Part shown: in pieces, positions 1-8,551 of the stretch
Layout: each line of letters opens with the position of its first letter
How positions within the stretch are numbered: the first letter of the stretch is position 1
Assembly (NCBI GenBank): GCA_018262715.1
Contig: JADFDS010000007.1
Span: 1-64,000 of the forward strand
Length of the DNA stretch: 64,000 nucleotides
Direction: 5' to 3'
Source of the DNA: Bacteroidota bacterium
GTDB taxonomy: Bacteria > Bacteroidota > Bacteroidia > Bacteroidales > VadinHA17
Notes under the pieces: model-generated
The model's input: only the letters and a program-made list of their open reading frames with translations
Database searches by the model: none
Told to the model about the DNA's origin: nothing
Translations under genes and position numbers: made by a program

Positions 1-506
1 TACTCCGCAGATCTGAGGTCATAAAGATCCTTCCCGACCGCCATCCTTATCCGAACAAGGTTTGTGTGGATTTCTTCAGGATACAGGTCAATTATCCACT
101 CCGCAGAATTCTGTTCCAGCAACCTTACTTTATATCCTTTCTCATGCATGGAGAATAGCAAAGAAGGCCTCGCGATAAAAGATTCATCTGACGGATCCGG
201 TGCGGTGATTACCACTTCCTTAACTTCAGGAGTGTAATTCCAGGCTGCCTTGCCGTCATTCCAGATAATGTTGTCGGGAAGGGTGAGCCGGTAACTGTCG
301 CCCCTGATGACTGCAGTGCCACTCATTTCAGTCTCCTCATCCTCCTGGGCATCGTAGGCGATAATGTCAAAATCAATCTTCACTGACGAAGCTGAGGTAG
401 CCTTTTTACTGAACTCTGAGAGTACCCTTACGGCTTCCGGGTCTTTCTGAGCCGCAACAGTCACTGATAGAAGCGCCAGCAGAAATACTGATACAGTCTG
501 TTTCAT
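1..506 (-). CDS. LolA-like outer-membrane lipoprotein carrier protein (3' end missing)
   Basis: The ATG lies at 506 on the minus strand and the gene runs off the left edge, so about 168 residues are visible. They begin with a signal peptide (KQTVSVFLLALLSVTVAAQ). The mature part resembles the LolA family, periplasmic chaperones that carry lipoproteins to the outer membrane: a VKIDFDI strand, a GTAVIRGDSYRL segment and a WNDGKAAWNYTPEVKEV segment match the beginning of the half-barrel fold. The start codon is one base beyond the ftsK stop, so the two genes are almost certainly co-transcribed, and ftsK-lolA order is common in Bacteroidota. The C-terminal half cannot be judged. Confidence 0.82.
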   Translation of the reverse strand, partial: MKQTVSVFLLALLSVTVAAQKDPEAVRVLSEFSKKATSASSVKIDFDIIAYDAQEDEETEMSGTAVIRGDSYRLTLPDNIIWNDGKAAWNYTPEVKEVVITAPDPSDESFIARPSLLFSMHEKGYKVRLLEQNSAEWIIDLYPEEIHTNLVRIRMAVGKDLYDLRSAE

Positions 507-507
507 T

Positions 508-2889
508 TTAAAGATTCTCCTGATCAAGCCTCTTCAAAATCTGTTCCAATGTCTGCGGATCCTGTACAATCACCTCCCTGGCTTTGCTTCCCTCGAAGGG
601 TCCGACTATGCCTGCAGCTTCCAGTTGGTCAATAATTCTGCCTGCACGGTTGTATCCCAGCTGCATCCTTCTCTGGATAAGAGACGTGGATCCCTGCTGA
701 TGCTGCACCACCAGCCTGGCTGCCTCGTCAAATAGCGGGTCACGTTTTTTAAGATCAACTTCATTGTTCCCGTTACCTGCTTCTTCATCGCCTACATATT
801 CGGGCAGGTGGAATGCTTCGGGGTAACCGTGCTGGGAGCCGATGTATTCGGTAACCTCTTCTATCTCAGGTGTGTCAATGAAGGCGCACTGTACCCTGAT
901 TGGTTCTCCTCCCTGGGAGATGAGTGCATCGCCACGGCCTACCAGCCTGTCGGCACCGGTAGTGTCAAGGATGGTGCGGGAGTCGACCCCGGAGAATACC
1001 CTGAAGGCTATACGTGAGGGGAAGTTGGCCTTGATGAAGCCGGTGATAATGCTTACCGAGGGCCTCTGTGTTGAAATGATAAGATGTATCCCGACTGCCC
1101 TGGAGAGCTGCGCCAGCCTGCCGATAGGGGCCTCAACATCGCGTCCCGAGGTCATTATCAGATCAGCGAACTCGTCTATTATAAGCACTATATAGGGCAT
1201 GAAGTCATGTCCTTTTTCAGGATTGAGGCGGCGGGCAATGAACTTGTCGTTGTACTCCTTAATATTTCTTGTCTGTGACAGTTTCAGGAGCTCCAGGCGG
1301 TGATCCATCAGTATGCACAGTGAATTGAGAGTATTGATCACCTTCTTCGTGTCGGTGACAATAGCATCTTCCTCATCGGGAAGCTTGGCAAGGAAGTGAC
1401 GTTCGATCTTCGCGTAGAGGGGTAGTTCGACCCGTTTGGGATCGATGAGCACCAGCTTCAGTTCAGCCGGGTGCTTCCTGTAAAGCAGCGAGGTGATGAT
1501 TGCATTCAGTCCCACTGATTTGCCCTGTCCTGTGGCGCCTGCCACAAGCAGGTGAGGCATCTTCGTGAGATCGATGATAAACGGGTCATTTGTGATAGTC
1601 CGTCCCAGGGCCAGCGGCAGTTCGAACCTTGTGTCAGTGAATTCCCGTGATGCAAGCAGCCCTTTCATCGATACCGTTTCAGCCTTCTTGTTGGGCACCT
1701 CTATGCCCACCGTGCCGCGGCCGGGGATGGGGGCAATGATCCTGATACCCAGAGCCGAGAGACTAAGGGCTATGTCATTGTCAAGCGACTTGATGCGGTG
1801 GATCTTGACACCCCTGTCGGGGACCACCTCGTATAGTGTCACGGTTGGCCCTACTGTTGCCGAAATCTGCTTGATGGTGATCTTGTGGTCAGCCAGTGTT
1901 TTGAGGATTATCTCCTTGTTTGCATTCACCTCGTCATTGGTGGTTGCTCCCGGGCTACGGTAATCACGAAGCAGCGCCAGGGTCGGAAATTTGTAGCGCG
2001 ACAGCGAGAGCCTCGGGTCAAAAGGGGGGAGGTCACTCACTGAATCCTCCTCAACCGGTTCACTGGAGACGGGTTTCTTATTCCGGTCAATAACATTTAC
2101 AAGAGGTTTGTCTTCAACAGCGACCACCGGCGGCTTGTAGAAATCATCAATATCCTCGGTTTCCTCCTCATCTGCCCTGAGTGGCTCCTGTTCAACAGGA
2201 GGGTAATTCTCTCCGGGGGCAATATTGACATCATCCGTTACCACATCTTTCTTCCGCCCTTCGCCGGTGAGCACCGAAACACCTGCCTTTGCCACTGTGG
2301 CGATCGGCTGCCTGATAGTCTGGGGGCTGACATGAAGGGCAAAGATGAGGTAAGCAATAGCGACAACCAGCAAGACTGCACCTGTACCCACTTTCCCCAG
2401 TCCGTCATTCAGGTAGTTGGCAATCATATAACCAAAAGTTCCGCCAGGTCCGGCACCAAGGAAGGTTGACTGTCCTGCAAAGTAGCCAAGGATCACTGAA
2501 ACGAGAACTGTTGCCATAAGGAAGCGGAGCACATTCTTCCAGAGCCTGAAGTACCTGACTTTCAGAAGTGCCAGTCCGAATGCGCCGATGACCAGCGGAA
2601 TGAAGAAGGAACCAAGCCCGAAACCGTTGAACATGAAATAATGGCCAAGCCTGAAACCGACCTTACCTCCCCAGTTTTTATAGGCAAAAGGTTTGTCATC
2701 AGGCTGCATGCTGAGTGAATCCTGGTCGGCATTGCCCGTAAGTACATACGAAATGAATACCACCAGGAGGTAGAGTGCAAAAACCAGCAGTACCAGTCCC
2801 ACTATGAATCTCAGATTTTCCCCTGACTGATTGCCGGCTGAAGCCTTTTTCTGTGATGATGAACCGTTTCCTTTCTTCTTCTTGCTCAT
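508..2889 (-). CDS. ftsK: DNA translocase FtsK/SpoIIIE
   Basis: A 793-residue septal DNA translocase that pumps chromosome ends during division and helps dimer resolution. The N-terminal part has four hydrophobic segments (about 26-50, 88-110, 121-140, 168-186), followed by an acidic, Pro-containing linker (about 210-290). The motor follows: Walker A GATGQGKSVG at 451-460, Walker B VLIIDEFADL at about 570, and the STQRPS segment. The C-terminal 70 residues form the winged-helix gamma domain (STSLIQRRMQLGYNRAGRIIDQLE) that reads polar DNA motifs. Length is normal for Bacteroidota. A -7 box lies at 2941-2948. The lolA-like gene follows one base after the stop. Confidence 0.97.
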   Translation of the reverse strand: MSKKKKGNGSSSQKKASAGNQSGENLRFIVGLVLLVFALYLLVVFISYVLTGNADQDSLSMQPDDKPFAYKNWGGKVGFRLGHYFMFNGFGLGSFFIPLVIGAFGLALLKVRYFRLWKNVLRFLMATVLVSVILGYFAGQSTFLGAGPGGTFGYMIANYLNDGLGKVGTGAVLLVVAIAYLIFALHVSPQTIRQPIATVAKAGVSVLTGEGRKKDVVTDDVNIAPGENYPPVEQEPLRADEEETEDIDDFYKPPVVAVEDKPLVNVIDRNKKPVSSEPVEEDSVSDLPPFDPRLSLSRYKFPTLALLRDYRSPGATTNDEVNANKEIILKTLADHKITIKQISATVGPTVTLYEVVPDRGVKIHRIKSLDNDIALSLSALGIRIIAPIPGRGTVGIEVPNKKAETVSMKGLLASREFTDTRFELPLALGRTITNDPFIIDLTKMPHLLVAGATGQGKSVGLNAIITSLLYRKHPAELKLVLIDPKRVELPLYAKIERHFLAKLPDEEDAIVTDTKKVINTLNSLCILMDHRLELLKLSQTRNIKEYNDKFIARRLNPEKGHDFMPYIVLIIDEFADLIMTSGRDVEAPIGRLAQLSRAVGIHLIISTQRPSVSIITGFIKANFPSRIAFRVFSGVDSRTILDTTGADRLVGRGDALISQGGEPIRVQCAFIDTPEIEEVTEYIGSQHGYPEAFHLPEYVGDEEAGNGNNEVDLKKRDPLFDEAARLVVQHQQGSTSLIQRRMQLGYNRAGRIIDQLEAAGIVGPFEGSKAREVIVQDPQTLEQILKRLDQENL

Positions 2890-2940
2890 CGTGCGATGAA
2901 ATTATTGTGCCCTTGTTACAGCGGTCTGTAAGACGATTAG

Positions 2941-2948
2941 CAAAGGTA
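2941..2948 (-). promoter_or_regulatory. Candidate -7 promoter box for ftsK
   Basis: On the minus strand the sequence is TACCTTTG, an exact match to the Bacteroidota -7 consensus TAnnTTTG, about 52 bases before the ftsK ATG. No TTG was found at the usual 17-23 base distance upstream, so only half of the promoter is supported. Confidence 0.45.
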
Positions 2949-2977
2949 AGAAAATTGGCTGACGCGAAAGGGTCTCT

Positions 2978-3667
2978 TCAAAATGAAATCATTTTCATGA
3001 TAAGGGTATCGAGGTACTTTGCCGTGACCTTGCGATAGTTGCTTTTCCTCTGGAATTCCTTGTCGGGGATCTGTTTTGCCAGCACTTCGTCAGCCGTAAA
3101 CTGCAGTTCGGCGTCGCCGATAATGTAGAAGAAGTCCATAAGCACACCGTCAACTTCCCTGTACGGGGTCATCCGGTTAGGATTCTCCGCTTTAATTTCA
3201 GTAGTATACCAGATATATCTTGATGTTTTTTTATCAGGCATGTCAACCCTGGCCTGCCGGCAGTTAAAGCCGCAGATCACTGATTTCCTTCCGGTATCGT
3301 GAACGGAAATTCCCTCCATGGATTTGAAGCCTGGCTGAATATCCCTGTAGTTTCCCGGAAAGTAGTACTTGAATGCAAGGATGTTAAGGTATGTATCGTA
3401 AATATTTTCCTTCGGGTTGACCACGGTGGTCACTCCGGAGTTCCCGATCGGAGTTTTAAGCCTGGTGCTGATAAGGTCATTCCTGAAGGCTATCACCAGT
3501 TCCTTCGGGAGGAGGTCTGAGGAGAGAGATGAAGGGTTGCTGACATATTTAATATTATAGTATATCTCCCCCTCTCTCATGTTCCTGTACTTACTGTCGC
3601 CCTTGCATGAGGCAAGCAATAAGGAAGAAAGAATAATCGGGATCAGGGAGAGGGAGCTGTACTTCAC
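2978..3667 (-). CDS. Hypothetical lipoprotein
   Basis: A 229-residue protein starting with GTG at 3667. The first 21 residues are a lipoprotein signal peptide with lipobox LLASC (Cys at about 21), so it is probably anchored to a membrane on the periplasmic side or exported further. The rest contains short beta-strand-like segments and resembles the uncharacterised DUF4412/GLPGLI-like secreted proteins of Bacteroidota only loosely; I cannot assign a family. It is divergent from the carbamate kinase gene and lies 88 bases upstream of ftsK on the same strand. The ftsK -7 box lies in that gap, so it probably forms its own transcription unit. Confidence 0.7.
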   Translation of the reverse strand: MKYSSLSLIPIILSSLLLASCKGDSKYRNMREGEIYYNIKYVSNPSSLSSDLLPKELVIAFRNDLISTRLKTPIGNSGVTTVVNPKENIYDTYLNILAFKYYFPGNYRDIQPGFKSMEGISVHDTGRKSVICGFNCRQARVDMPDKKTSRYIWYTTEIKAENPNRMTPYREVDGVLMDFFYIIGDAELQFTADEVLAKQIPDKEFQRKSNYRKVTAKYLDTLIMKMISF

Positions 3668-3795
3668 GCTACGCTATTTGGCTGTAAAAGTAGTAAAAAT
3701 GCAAAACTCAACCTTCGCGGCCGGCCGCGGGGTATTATAATAACTCAGATATAGCCGGAATAATATTTGCCATGTTTTAATTTCATTTAAAATTT

Positions 3796-3803
3796 TAGCT
3801 TTG
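3796..3803 (+). promoter_or_regulatory. Candidate -7 promoter box for the carbamate kinase gene
   Basis: TAGCTTTG matches TAnnTTTG exactly. It would start transcription near 3810, just before the strong Shine-Dalgarno AAAGGAGGT at 3817-3825. This rules out the in-frame TTG at 3801 as the start and supports the ATG at 3828. No well-spaced -33 TTG is present. Confidence 0.5.
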
Positions 3804-3827
3804 TTACCTCAATTTCAAAGGAGGTAT

Positions 3828-4784
3828 ATGAGCAAAAAGCTGGCGGTTATAGCCCTGGGAGGCAATGCACTGCTCAGAGGTGATCAGGTAGGAACCATTG
3901 ATGAACAGGAGCAGAATACAACTGATACTCTTGAGAACCTGGTATTTCTCCTGAGGGAGGGATATGATCTGGTAATAACACACGGGAATGGCCCGCAGGT
4001 AGGTAACATACTTATGCGGAACGATGCGGGTGAACAGATGTACGGCATCGCCCAGATGCCCATTGACATATGTGTTGCTGATTCGCAGGGCGGGATAGGA
4101 TATATGATCGAGCGGATGTTCAAGAACGTGTTGAACAGGCATGGCATAGACAAGAACGTGGTCTGCCTTATCACCACGGTGGTGGTTGACAAGGATGACC
4201 CTGCCTTCAGTGATCCTCAGAAGAGGGTGGGTAAGATTTACACCGGAGAGCAGGCTGACGAGCTGGCAAAAGCGAAAGGCTGGGTCTTCAGGGAGGAGGT
4301 CAAGGCTCATGGCGGATTCCGCAGGGTAGTTCCCTCTCCGAAGCCTAGGAGCATAATGAACCATGATCTGATCCGCGAACTTGCACTGAGGGGAAACATC
4401 GTGATTGCAGCAGGTGGAGGCGGGGTGCCGGTATATATCGATGAAAAAAATGATGTCAGGCCGGCTGAGGCAGTGATTGACAAGGACCTTGCATCATCAC
4501 TGCTTGCATCGACGATTGGTGCGGATGAGTTTTACATTCTGACGGATGTTCCGTATGTTTACATCAACTACAAGAAGCCTGATCAGGAGATCAAGGAGTT
4601 CCTTGATTACAAGGATACAATGAAGTACCTCACTGACGGGCAGTTTGCCAAGGGCAGCATGGCGCCTAAGATTGAAGCCTGTCTGAATTTTGTGAAGTCG
4701 GGTGGCAGCAAGAGCGTCATCACCGAGGCCTTCAAGCTGGAAGACAGGAGGTATGGGACCAAGATAACGATGGAGTATGATTAG
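3828..4784 (+). CDS. arcC: Carbamate kinase
   Basis: A 318-residue cytoplasmic enzyme that transfers phosphate from carbamoyl phosphate to ADP, giving ATP, CO2 and ammonia. Family features are the N-terminal LAVIALGGNALL nucleotide-binding strand, the THGNGPQVGN loop, the IAAGGGGVPVY segment and the C-terminal KGSMAPKIEA segment. The start was set at the ATG at 3828 because AAAGGAGGT precedes it by two bases and a -7 box overlaps the in-frame TTG further upstream. The gene for ornithine carbamoyltransferase follows after 126 bases, giving the last two steps of arginine/citrulline fermentation. Arginine deiminase is not in the window. Amino-acid-kinase relatives are excluded by the length and motifs. 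Confidence 0.95.
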   Translation: MSKKLAVIALGGNALLRGDQVGTIDEQEQNTTDTLENLVFLLREGYDLVITHGNGPQVGNILMRNDAGEQMYGIAQMPIDICVADSQGGIGYMIERMFKNVLNRHGIDKNVVCLITTVVVDKDDPAFSDPQKRVGKIYTGEQADELAKAKGWVFREEVKAHGGFRRVVPSPKPRSIMNHDLIRELALRGNIVIAAGGGGVPVYIDEKNDVRPAEAVIDKDLASSLLASTIGADEFYILTDVPYVYINYKKPDQEIKEFLDYKDTMKYLTDGQFAKGSMAPKIEACLNFVKSGGSKSVITEAFKLEDRRYGTKITMEYD

Positions 4785-4818
4785 ATTTGCGATTTGCGAT
4801 TTGCGAATTGCGAATTTG
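4784..4818 (+). repeat. Heptamer tandem repeat (GATTTGC-type, 5 units)
   Basis: Five 7-base units run head to tail: GATTTGC three times, then GAATTGC and GAATTTG. The array starts on the last base of the carbamate kinase stop codon. A related array follows the next gene at 5914-5934 and a different heptamer sits at 24674-24687, so this is a recurrent style of intergenic repeat in this genome. Confidence 0.8.
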
Positions 4819-4889
4819 GCCACAGGCCATTCGGCATTGTAGAAGAACATGATAATCAATACCTTGGCCGTAGGCCATTAAGAATTGTA
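4816..4889. repeat. Imperfect direct repeat pair, 26 bases each
   Basis: The segments 4816-4841 and 4864-4889 align over 26 bases with few mismatches; both read TTGGCC, three bases, GGCCATT, then end in ATTGTA. Each copy contains a short GGCC-NNN-GGCC-type dyad. They fill most of the gap between arcC and the OTC gene. Their role is unknown; a hairpin that tunes arcC/OTC expression is possible. Confidence 0.7.
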
Positions 4890-4910
4890 AATCCATAAAA
4901 CCGAGATACC

Positions 4911-5909
4911 ATGGCATACAATTTACGCAACCGCAGTTTCCTGAAACTGCTGGATTTCACACCTGAAGAGATTAAATTTCTCCTCAGCCTGTCATTTGAC
5001 CTTAAGAAGGCAAAATATGCAGGAACCGAACAGATGAGGCTCAAAGGAAAAAACATAGCACTCATCTTTGAAAAGACTTCAACCCGCACCCGCTGCGCCT
5101 TTGAGGTGGCTGCATTCGATCAGGGTGCTCATGTAACATACCTGGGTCCTTCTGGATCACAGATCGGCCACAAGGAATCAATGAAGGATACCGCAAGGGT
5201 ACTGGGGCGCATGTACGATGGCATAGAATACCGCGGTTACGGACAGGACATTGTCGAGGAACTTGCAGCATATGCCGGTGTTCCGGTATGGAACGGTCTC
5301 ACCACCGAGTTTCATCCCACACAGATTCTGGCCGATTTCATGACCATGATGGAGCACAGTGACAAGCCCCTGAACAGGATCAGCTTCTGTTATCTTGGCG
5401 ATGCCCGGAACAATATGGGAAACTCGCTGATGGTAGGGGCTGCAAAAATGGGTATGGATTTCCGGGCAGCTGCCCCGAAAGCTTGCCAGCCGGCGGATGA
5501 CCTCGTGAAGAAATGCCGTGAAATAGCCGCTGAAACAGGTGCAAAGATCACCCTGACTGAGGATGTGGCTGAGGCTGTCAGGGGTGTCGATTTCCTTTAC
5601 ACTGACGTTTGGGTTTCCATGGGTGAGGCCGATTCCGTGTGGGAGGAGAGAATACGACTGCTGAAACCATACCAGGTCAACAGTGAGGTTATCAGGCTGA
5701 CAGGCAACCCGAATGTCAAGTTCCTTCACTGCCTTCCGGCCTTCCACAACAGGGAGACAAAGATGGGCGAGGAGATCTACAAAAAGTACGGTCTTGACGG
5801 AATGGAGGTGACGGAAGAGGTCTTCGAATCAAGTCACTCAATTGTATTTGACGAAGCTGAGAACCGCATGCATACAATCAAGGCGGTGATGGTGGCCACG
5901 CTGGGGTAA
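4911..5909 (+). CDS. argF: Ornithine carbamoyltransferase
   Basis: A 332-residue transcarbamylase that interconverts ornithine plus carbamoyl phosphate with citrulline. The carbamoyl-phosphate loop STRTR is at 57-61, HPTQ at about 133-136, the ornithine loop SMG (in [11 protein letters not shown]) at about 240, and the catalytic HCLP at 273-276. The SMG loop argues for ornithine rather than aspartate or putrescine as substrate. Downstream position after carbamate kinase suggests a catabolic (ArcB-like) role, although biosynthesis cannot be excluded from sequence alone. A repeat-rich 126-base gap separates the two genes, and another heptamer repeat follows the stop codon. Confidence 0.95.
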   Translation: MAYNLRNRSFLKLLDFTPEEIKFLLSLSFDLKKAKYAGTEQMRLKGKNIALIFEKTSTRTRCAFEVAAFDQGAHVTYLGPSGSQIGHKESMKDTARVLGRMYDGIEYRGYGQDIVEELAAYAGVPVWNGLTTEFHPTQILADFMTMMEHSDKPLNRISFCYLGDARNNMGNSLMVGAAKMGMDFRAAAPKACQPADDLVKKCREIAAETGAKITLTEDVAEAVRGVDFLYTDVWVSMGEADSVWEERIRLLKPYQVNSEVIRLTGNPNVKFLHCLPAFHNRETKMGEEIYKKYGLDGMEVTEEVFESSHSIVFDEAENRMHTIKAVMVATLG

Positions 5910-5913
5910 TTTC

Positions 5914-5970
5914 GATTTGCGATTTGCGAATTGAAGACCACTCGTAAATCGAACATCGGCAATCGCAAAT
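5914..5970. repeat. Heptamer repeat with inverted partner between convergent genes
   Basis: Units GATTTGC, GATTTGC and GAATTGA occupy 5914-5934, five bases past the OTC stop. ATTTGCGATT (5915-5924) has an exact inverted partner AATCGCAAAT at 5961-5970, directly before the stop of the oppositely oriented DUF456 gene. The pair could form a long-loop hairpin serving both convergent genes. It lacks a GC-rich stem, so it is not a classical terminator. Confidence 0.7.
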
Positions 5971-5971
5971 T

Positions 5972-6445
5972 TTATATCAGGGCCCTGATAAAATAGAACG
6001 TCATCAGCAGCGCTGCTGCCAGCTTGAGGCCTACGCCGGTGAGGAAGCCCAGGAGGCTGCCGAATCCGGCTTTGAGGGCATACCTGATGTCATCCTTAAA
6101 GATCAGCTCCCCAACCACGGCACCTATAAACGGACCGATGATAATCCCGACAGGCCCCAGGAAGAGCCCGATGATCAGTCCGACGGTGGCACCCCGCATC
6201 CCGTATTTGGAACCACCGAACTGCCGGGTTCCCCAGATTGGCACCACGTAGTCTATCACGGTGACCACCACTGCAACCACGGCGAGAATGATAAACAGGT
6301 TTTTGCTTATGTCAGCAAAACTGGTGAAGTGAAGCACCACCAGGCCGAGATAGGTCAGCGGCGGACCGGGCAGGACGGGTAGAAGGCAGCCTGCAATGCC
6401 AAGTATCATAAGAATGATGGCCAGCGCCAGCAGCAGATAATCCAT
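5972..6445 (-). CDS. DUF456 domain-containing membrane protein
   Basis: A 157-residue inner-membrane protein made almost entirely of hydrophobic segments, with glycine-rich stretches (FLGPVGIIIGPFIGAVVGELI) typical of DUF456. The N-terminus (DYLLLALAIILMILGIAGCLLPVLPGPP) matches the family, and the length is usual. Function is unknown in the family. It lies 36 bases downstream of the PUR-like gene on the same strand and is convergent to the OTC gene, so it is probably the second gene of a two-gene unit. Confidence 0.85.
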   Translation of the reverse strand: MDYLLLALAIILMILGIAGCLLPVLPGPPLTYLGLVVLHFTSFADISKNLFIILAVVAVVVTVIDYVVPIWGTRQFGGSKYGMRGATVGLIIGLFLGPVGIIIGPFIGAVVGELIFKDDIRYALKAGFGSLLGFLTGVGLKLAAALLMTFYFIRALI

Positions 6446-6481
6446 CTGAAGGTGGGTTTCAGTAAATTAAGCAGGGCACAG

Positions 6482-6871
6482 TTACCTCGTACCCAGTTCG
6501 TCAAAATCGACATCCGAGAATTCCGTTGCTGCCACCCCGGCGACTGCCTCCTCGCGATCCTCCGTCTCAGGAGAAGCGTGGGTATGAGTTGCAGTACCAT
6601 TGCCGGCAAAGGTGATGGCCTCGCGAAGCCCCTCGGTGAACTTTTCAAAATCCTCCTTGTAGAGAAAGATTTTGTGTTTTTCATAAAACATCTTGCCCTC
6701 TTTCCCCGGTCTCTTTTTGCTCTCAGTGATGGTCAGGTAGAGGTCCTCATGACGCGTCGACTTCACGTCAAAAAAGTATGTCCTCTTGCCTGCCCTGACA
6801 ACTTTTGTAAATACCTCCTCTCTCTCACTTCTCTCATTCTGACCTTCAATTCTTCCTTTTTCGTCTTCCAT
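6482..6871 (-). CDS. PUR-alpha-like nucleic-acid-binding protein (DUF3276)
   Basis: A 129-residue protein. Residues about 18-85 form a single PUR repeat (EEVFTKVVRAGKRTYFFDVK, LYLTITESKKR, KIFLYKEDFEKFTEGL), the bacterial PUR/DUF3276 family, which binds single-stranded DNA or RNA as a dimer. The N-terminal 17 residues and C-terminal 40 residues are acidic and probably disordered. A well-spaced promoter at 6912-6941 drives it, and the DUF456 gene follows. The identity of the family is clear; the target nucleic acid is unknown. Confidence 0.88.
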   Translation of the reverse strand: MEDEKGRIEGQNERSEREEVFTKVVRAGKRTYFFDVKSTRHEDLYLTITESKKRPGKEGKMFYEKHKIFLYKEDFEKFTEGLREAITFAGNGTATHTHASPETEDREEAVAGVAATEFSDVDFDELGTR

Positions 6872-6911
6872 CAGTAGCGAATGTTTTAGGGTTTCAATCG
6901 GTTAGCATGCT

Positions 6912-6941
6912 CAAATGTAACAATTATTTTTTCAACTCAAA
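6912..6941 (-). promoter_or_regulatory. Promoter of the PUR-like gene
   Basis: On the minus strand TTTG (6941-6938) is followed after 18 bases by TACATTTG (6919-6912). This fits the Bacteroidota pattern TTG-N17-23-TAnnTTTG in both boxes and spacing. Confidence 0.65.
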
Positions 6942-7002
6942 GTCAGGCTGACAAATTGTGATACTTTTTTGGCCCGGAGGTGGCATGCTATGTTGATTTT
7001 TT

Positions 7003-7010
7003 TAACTTTG
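7003..7010 (+). promoter_or_regulatory. Candidate -7 promoter box for nusB
   Basis: TAACTTTG matches TAnnTTTG exactly, 24 bases before the nusB GTG start. No TTG lies at the usual spacing upstream. It probably serves the run of genes nusB-DUF1573-yajC-ybbR-coaE. Confidence 0.5.
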
Positions 7011-7033
7011 CTGCCTGAAAAAATGTTCTTTAA

Positions 7034-8053
7034 GTGATAAGCAGAAGACAACTCAGGATCAAAGCGCTGGCTGTGCTCTATTCCTGCAACAGGAAGGAGA
7101 CAGCCGATCTCGAAACTGCCGAGCAGGAGCTCATGTTAAGCATCAGGCAAAGCTATGATCTGTATCACTATCTGCTTCTTCTGCTCATCTCCCTGTCTGA
7201 TCTGGCCCGGGAAAGGGTGGCACTTTCAGGCATGAAGAAGGTTCCCGGACCAGAAGACATTAATCCAAACAGAAGGTTTGCAGACAACAGGGTTATCGCC
7301 CAGCTGAGGAAGAATGAACAGCTTCGCAGTTATGCCGAAGCGACACCCTCACTGTGGACCCGCAAGGACAAGCTCAACAGCATGAAGGCTCTGAGCCGCT
7401 GGCTCGCGACAAAAGGCCTTTCGTGGAATGATCATCCGGAAGTGGTCAGGATCATCTTCAATGAGATGATACAATGGGACGTCTACAAGGCTTACATGAA
7501 CTCTCCCGAAAGCAGTTACAAGGCTGACCTTCGCTTCATTAAGGACGTGGTAACAAAATTCTTCCCGGCTTCGGAGGACCTCGAAACCAGCCTCGAGGAG
7601 CAGTCTGTCTACTGGAATGACGACCTGCCCTTTGCAGCTTCCATGATACGCAACTCCCTGGGCAGGTTCAGGGAAAATGACGAGGGAAGCGCGATATCCA
7701 TCCCTCCGCTCTTTACCAATGACGATGATGAAAAATATGTAAAGGTATTGCTCAGAAAGACAATCCTCCACAGTGAGAAAAACAGTGAGCTGATTGATGC
7801 CCATACCACCAACTGGGAAGTGGAACGGATAGCCCTGATGGATAAGCTGGTGATGCAATTAGCTATTACTGAGTTGGTTGAATTTCCGGAGGTGCCTGTA
7901 AAGGTTACACTGAATGAATATATTGAAATTGCCAAAGAGTACAGCACTGCCAAAAGCAGTACTTTTGTGAACGGAATTCTTGACAAGATCGTTAAGGAGA
8001 TGAGGGCGGGCGGAACTATAAACAAGTCCGGCAGAGGGCTCATAGGCGAATAG
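7034..8053 (+). CDS. nusB: Transcription antitermination protein NusB (long form)
   Basis: A 339-residue protein, more than twice the length of Escherichia coli NusB, as is usual in Bacteroidota. The canonical NusB fold is in the C-terminal 140 residues: TNWEVERIALMDKLVMQLAITELVEFPEVPVKVTLNEYIEIAKEYS and the STFVNGILDKIVKE end. The N-terminal 190 residues are helical (RRQLRIKALAVLYS, SYDLYHYLLLLLISLSDLARE) and lineage specific. NusB binds boxA RNA with NusE in rRNA antitermination. The GTG at 7034 is the only start that keeps the conserved N-terminus; no Shine-Dalgarno is seen. The DUF1573 gene follows by 12 bases. Confidence 0.93.
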   Translation: MISRRQLRIKALAVLYSCNRKETADLETAEQELMLSIRQSYDLYHYLLLLLISLSDLARERVALSGMKKVPGPEDINPNRRFADNRVIAQLRKNEQLRSYAEATPSLWTRKDKLNSMKALSRWLATKGLSWNDHPEVVRIIFNEMIQWDVYKAYMNSPESSYKADLRFIKDVVTKFFPASEDLETSLEEQSVYWNDDLPFAASMIRNSLGRFRENDEGSAISIPPLFTNDDDEKYVKVLLRKTILHSEKNSELIDAHTTNWEVERIALMDKLVMQLAITELVEFPEVPVKVTLNEYIEIAKEYSTAKSSTFVNGILDKIVKEMRAGGTINKSGRGLIGE

Positions 8054-8065
8054 AAGGATTAAGGA

Positions 8066-8503
8066 ATGAAAAATGCTTTGACATATCTGGTGGCAGTTCT
8101 TGTGACTGCAGCACTTCTGACCGGCGCATGCGGAAGGAACAGTTCAGGGGCCGGCAACATTGCAGCCTCAGACACCACTGGCACGGCCGTGCTGACTTTC
8201 ACTGCACCGGAGCACAACTTCGGAAAGGTGGAGGCAGGAGAGAAGGTGGGATGCATCTTCTCATACACCAATACCGGCGATGCTGACCTTGTTATCAGCT
8301 CAGCTTCTGCAAGCTGCGGTTGCACGGTGCCAAAATATGACAAAAGACCTGTGCCTCCCGGCCGATCCGGCACCATAGAGGTCATCTTTGATACATCCGG
8401 GAGAGAGGGAGTTCAGACAAAAACTGTTGTAGTTCAGTCAAATGCAGAGAATAATTTAGTTATTTTGCGTATTATTGCCGATGTGACGAAGAAAGGCAGT
8501 TAA
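8066..8503 (+). CDS. DUF1573 domain-containing lipoprotein
   Basis: A 145-residue protein with a lipoprotein signal peptide (lipobox LTGAC, Cys near residue 19). Residues about 43-140 are a DUF1573 immunoglobulin-like domain with its hallmark motifs HNFGKVEAGEKV, FSYTNTGDADLVI, SASCGCTVP and PPGRSGTIEV. The domain is widespread and often multiplied in Bacteroidota surface or periplasmic proteins; its function is unknown. Position between nusB and yajC is a recurring Bacteroidota arrangement. Confidence 0.9.
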   Translation: MKNALTYLVAVLVTAALLTGACGRNSSGAGNIAASDTTGTAVLTFTAPEHNFGKVEAGEKVGCIFSYTNTGDADLVISSASASCGCTVPKYDKRPVPPGRSGTIEVIFDTSGREGVQTKTVVVQSNAENNLVILRIIADVTKKGS

Positions 8504-8551
8504 CAGGTAAATATTAATCAATACAAATAACATCAAACAAAGACAACACAC

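Noticed and set aside
3804-4364. Open frame of 186 codons on the minus strand opposite carbamate kinase
   Set aside because: The plus-strand frame encodes complete carbamate kinase motifs; the antisense frame shows none.
4784-5970. Heptamer repeats considered as a CRISPR array
   Set aside because: Units are only 7 bases long, with no spacers and no cas genes nearby.
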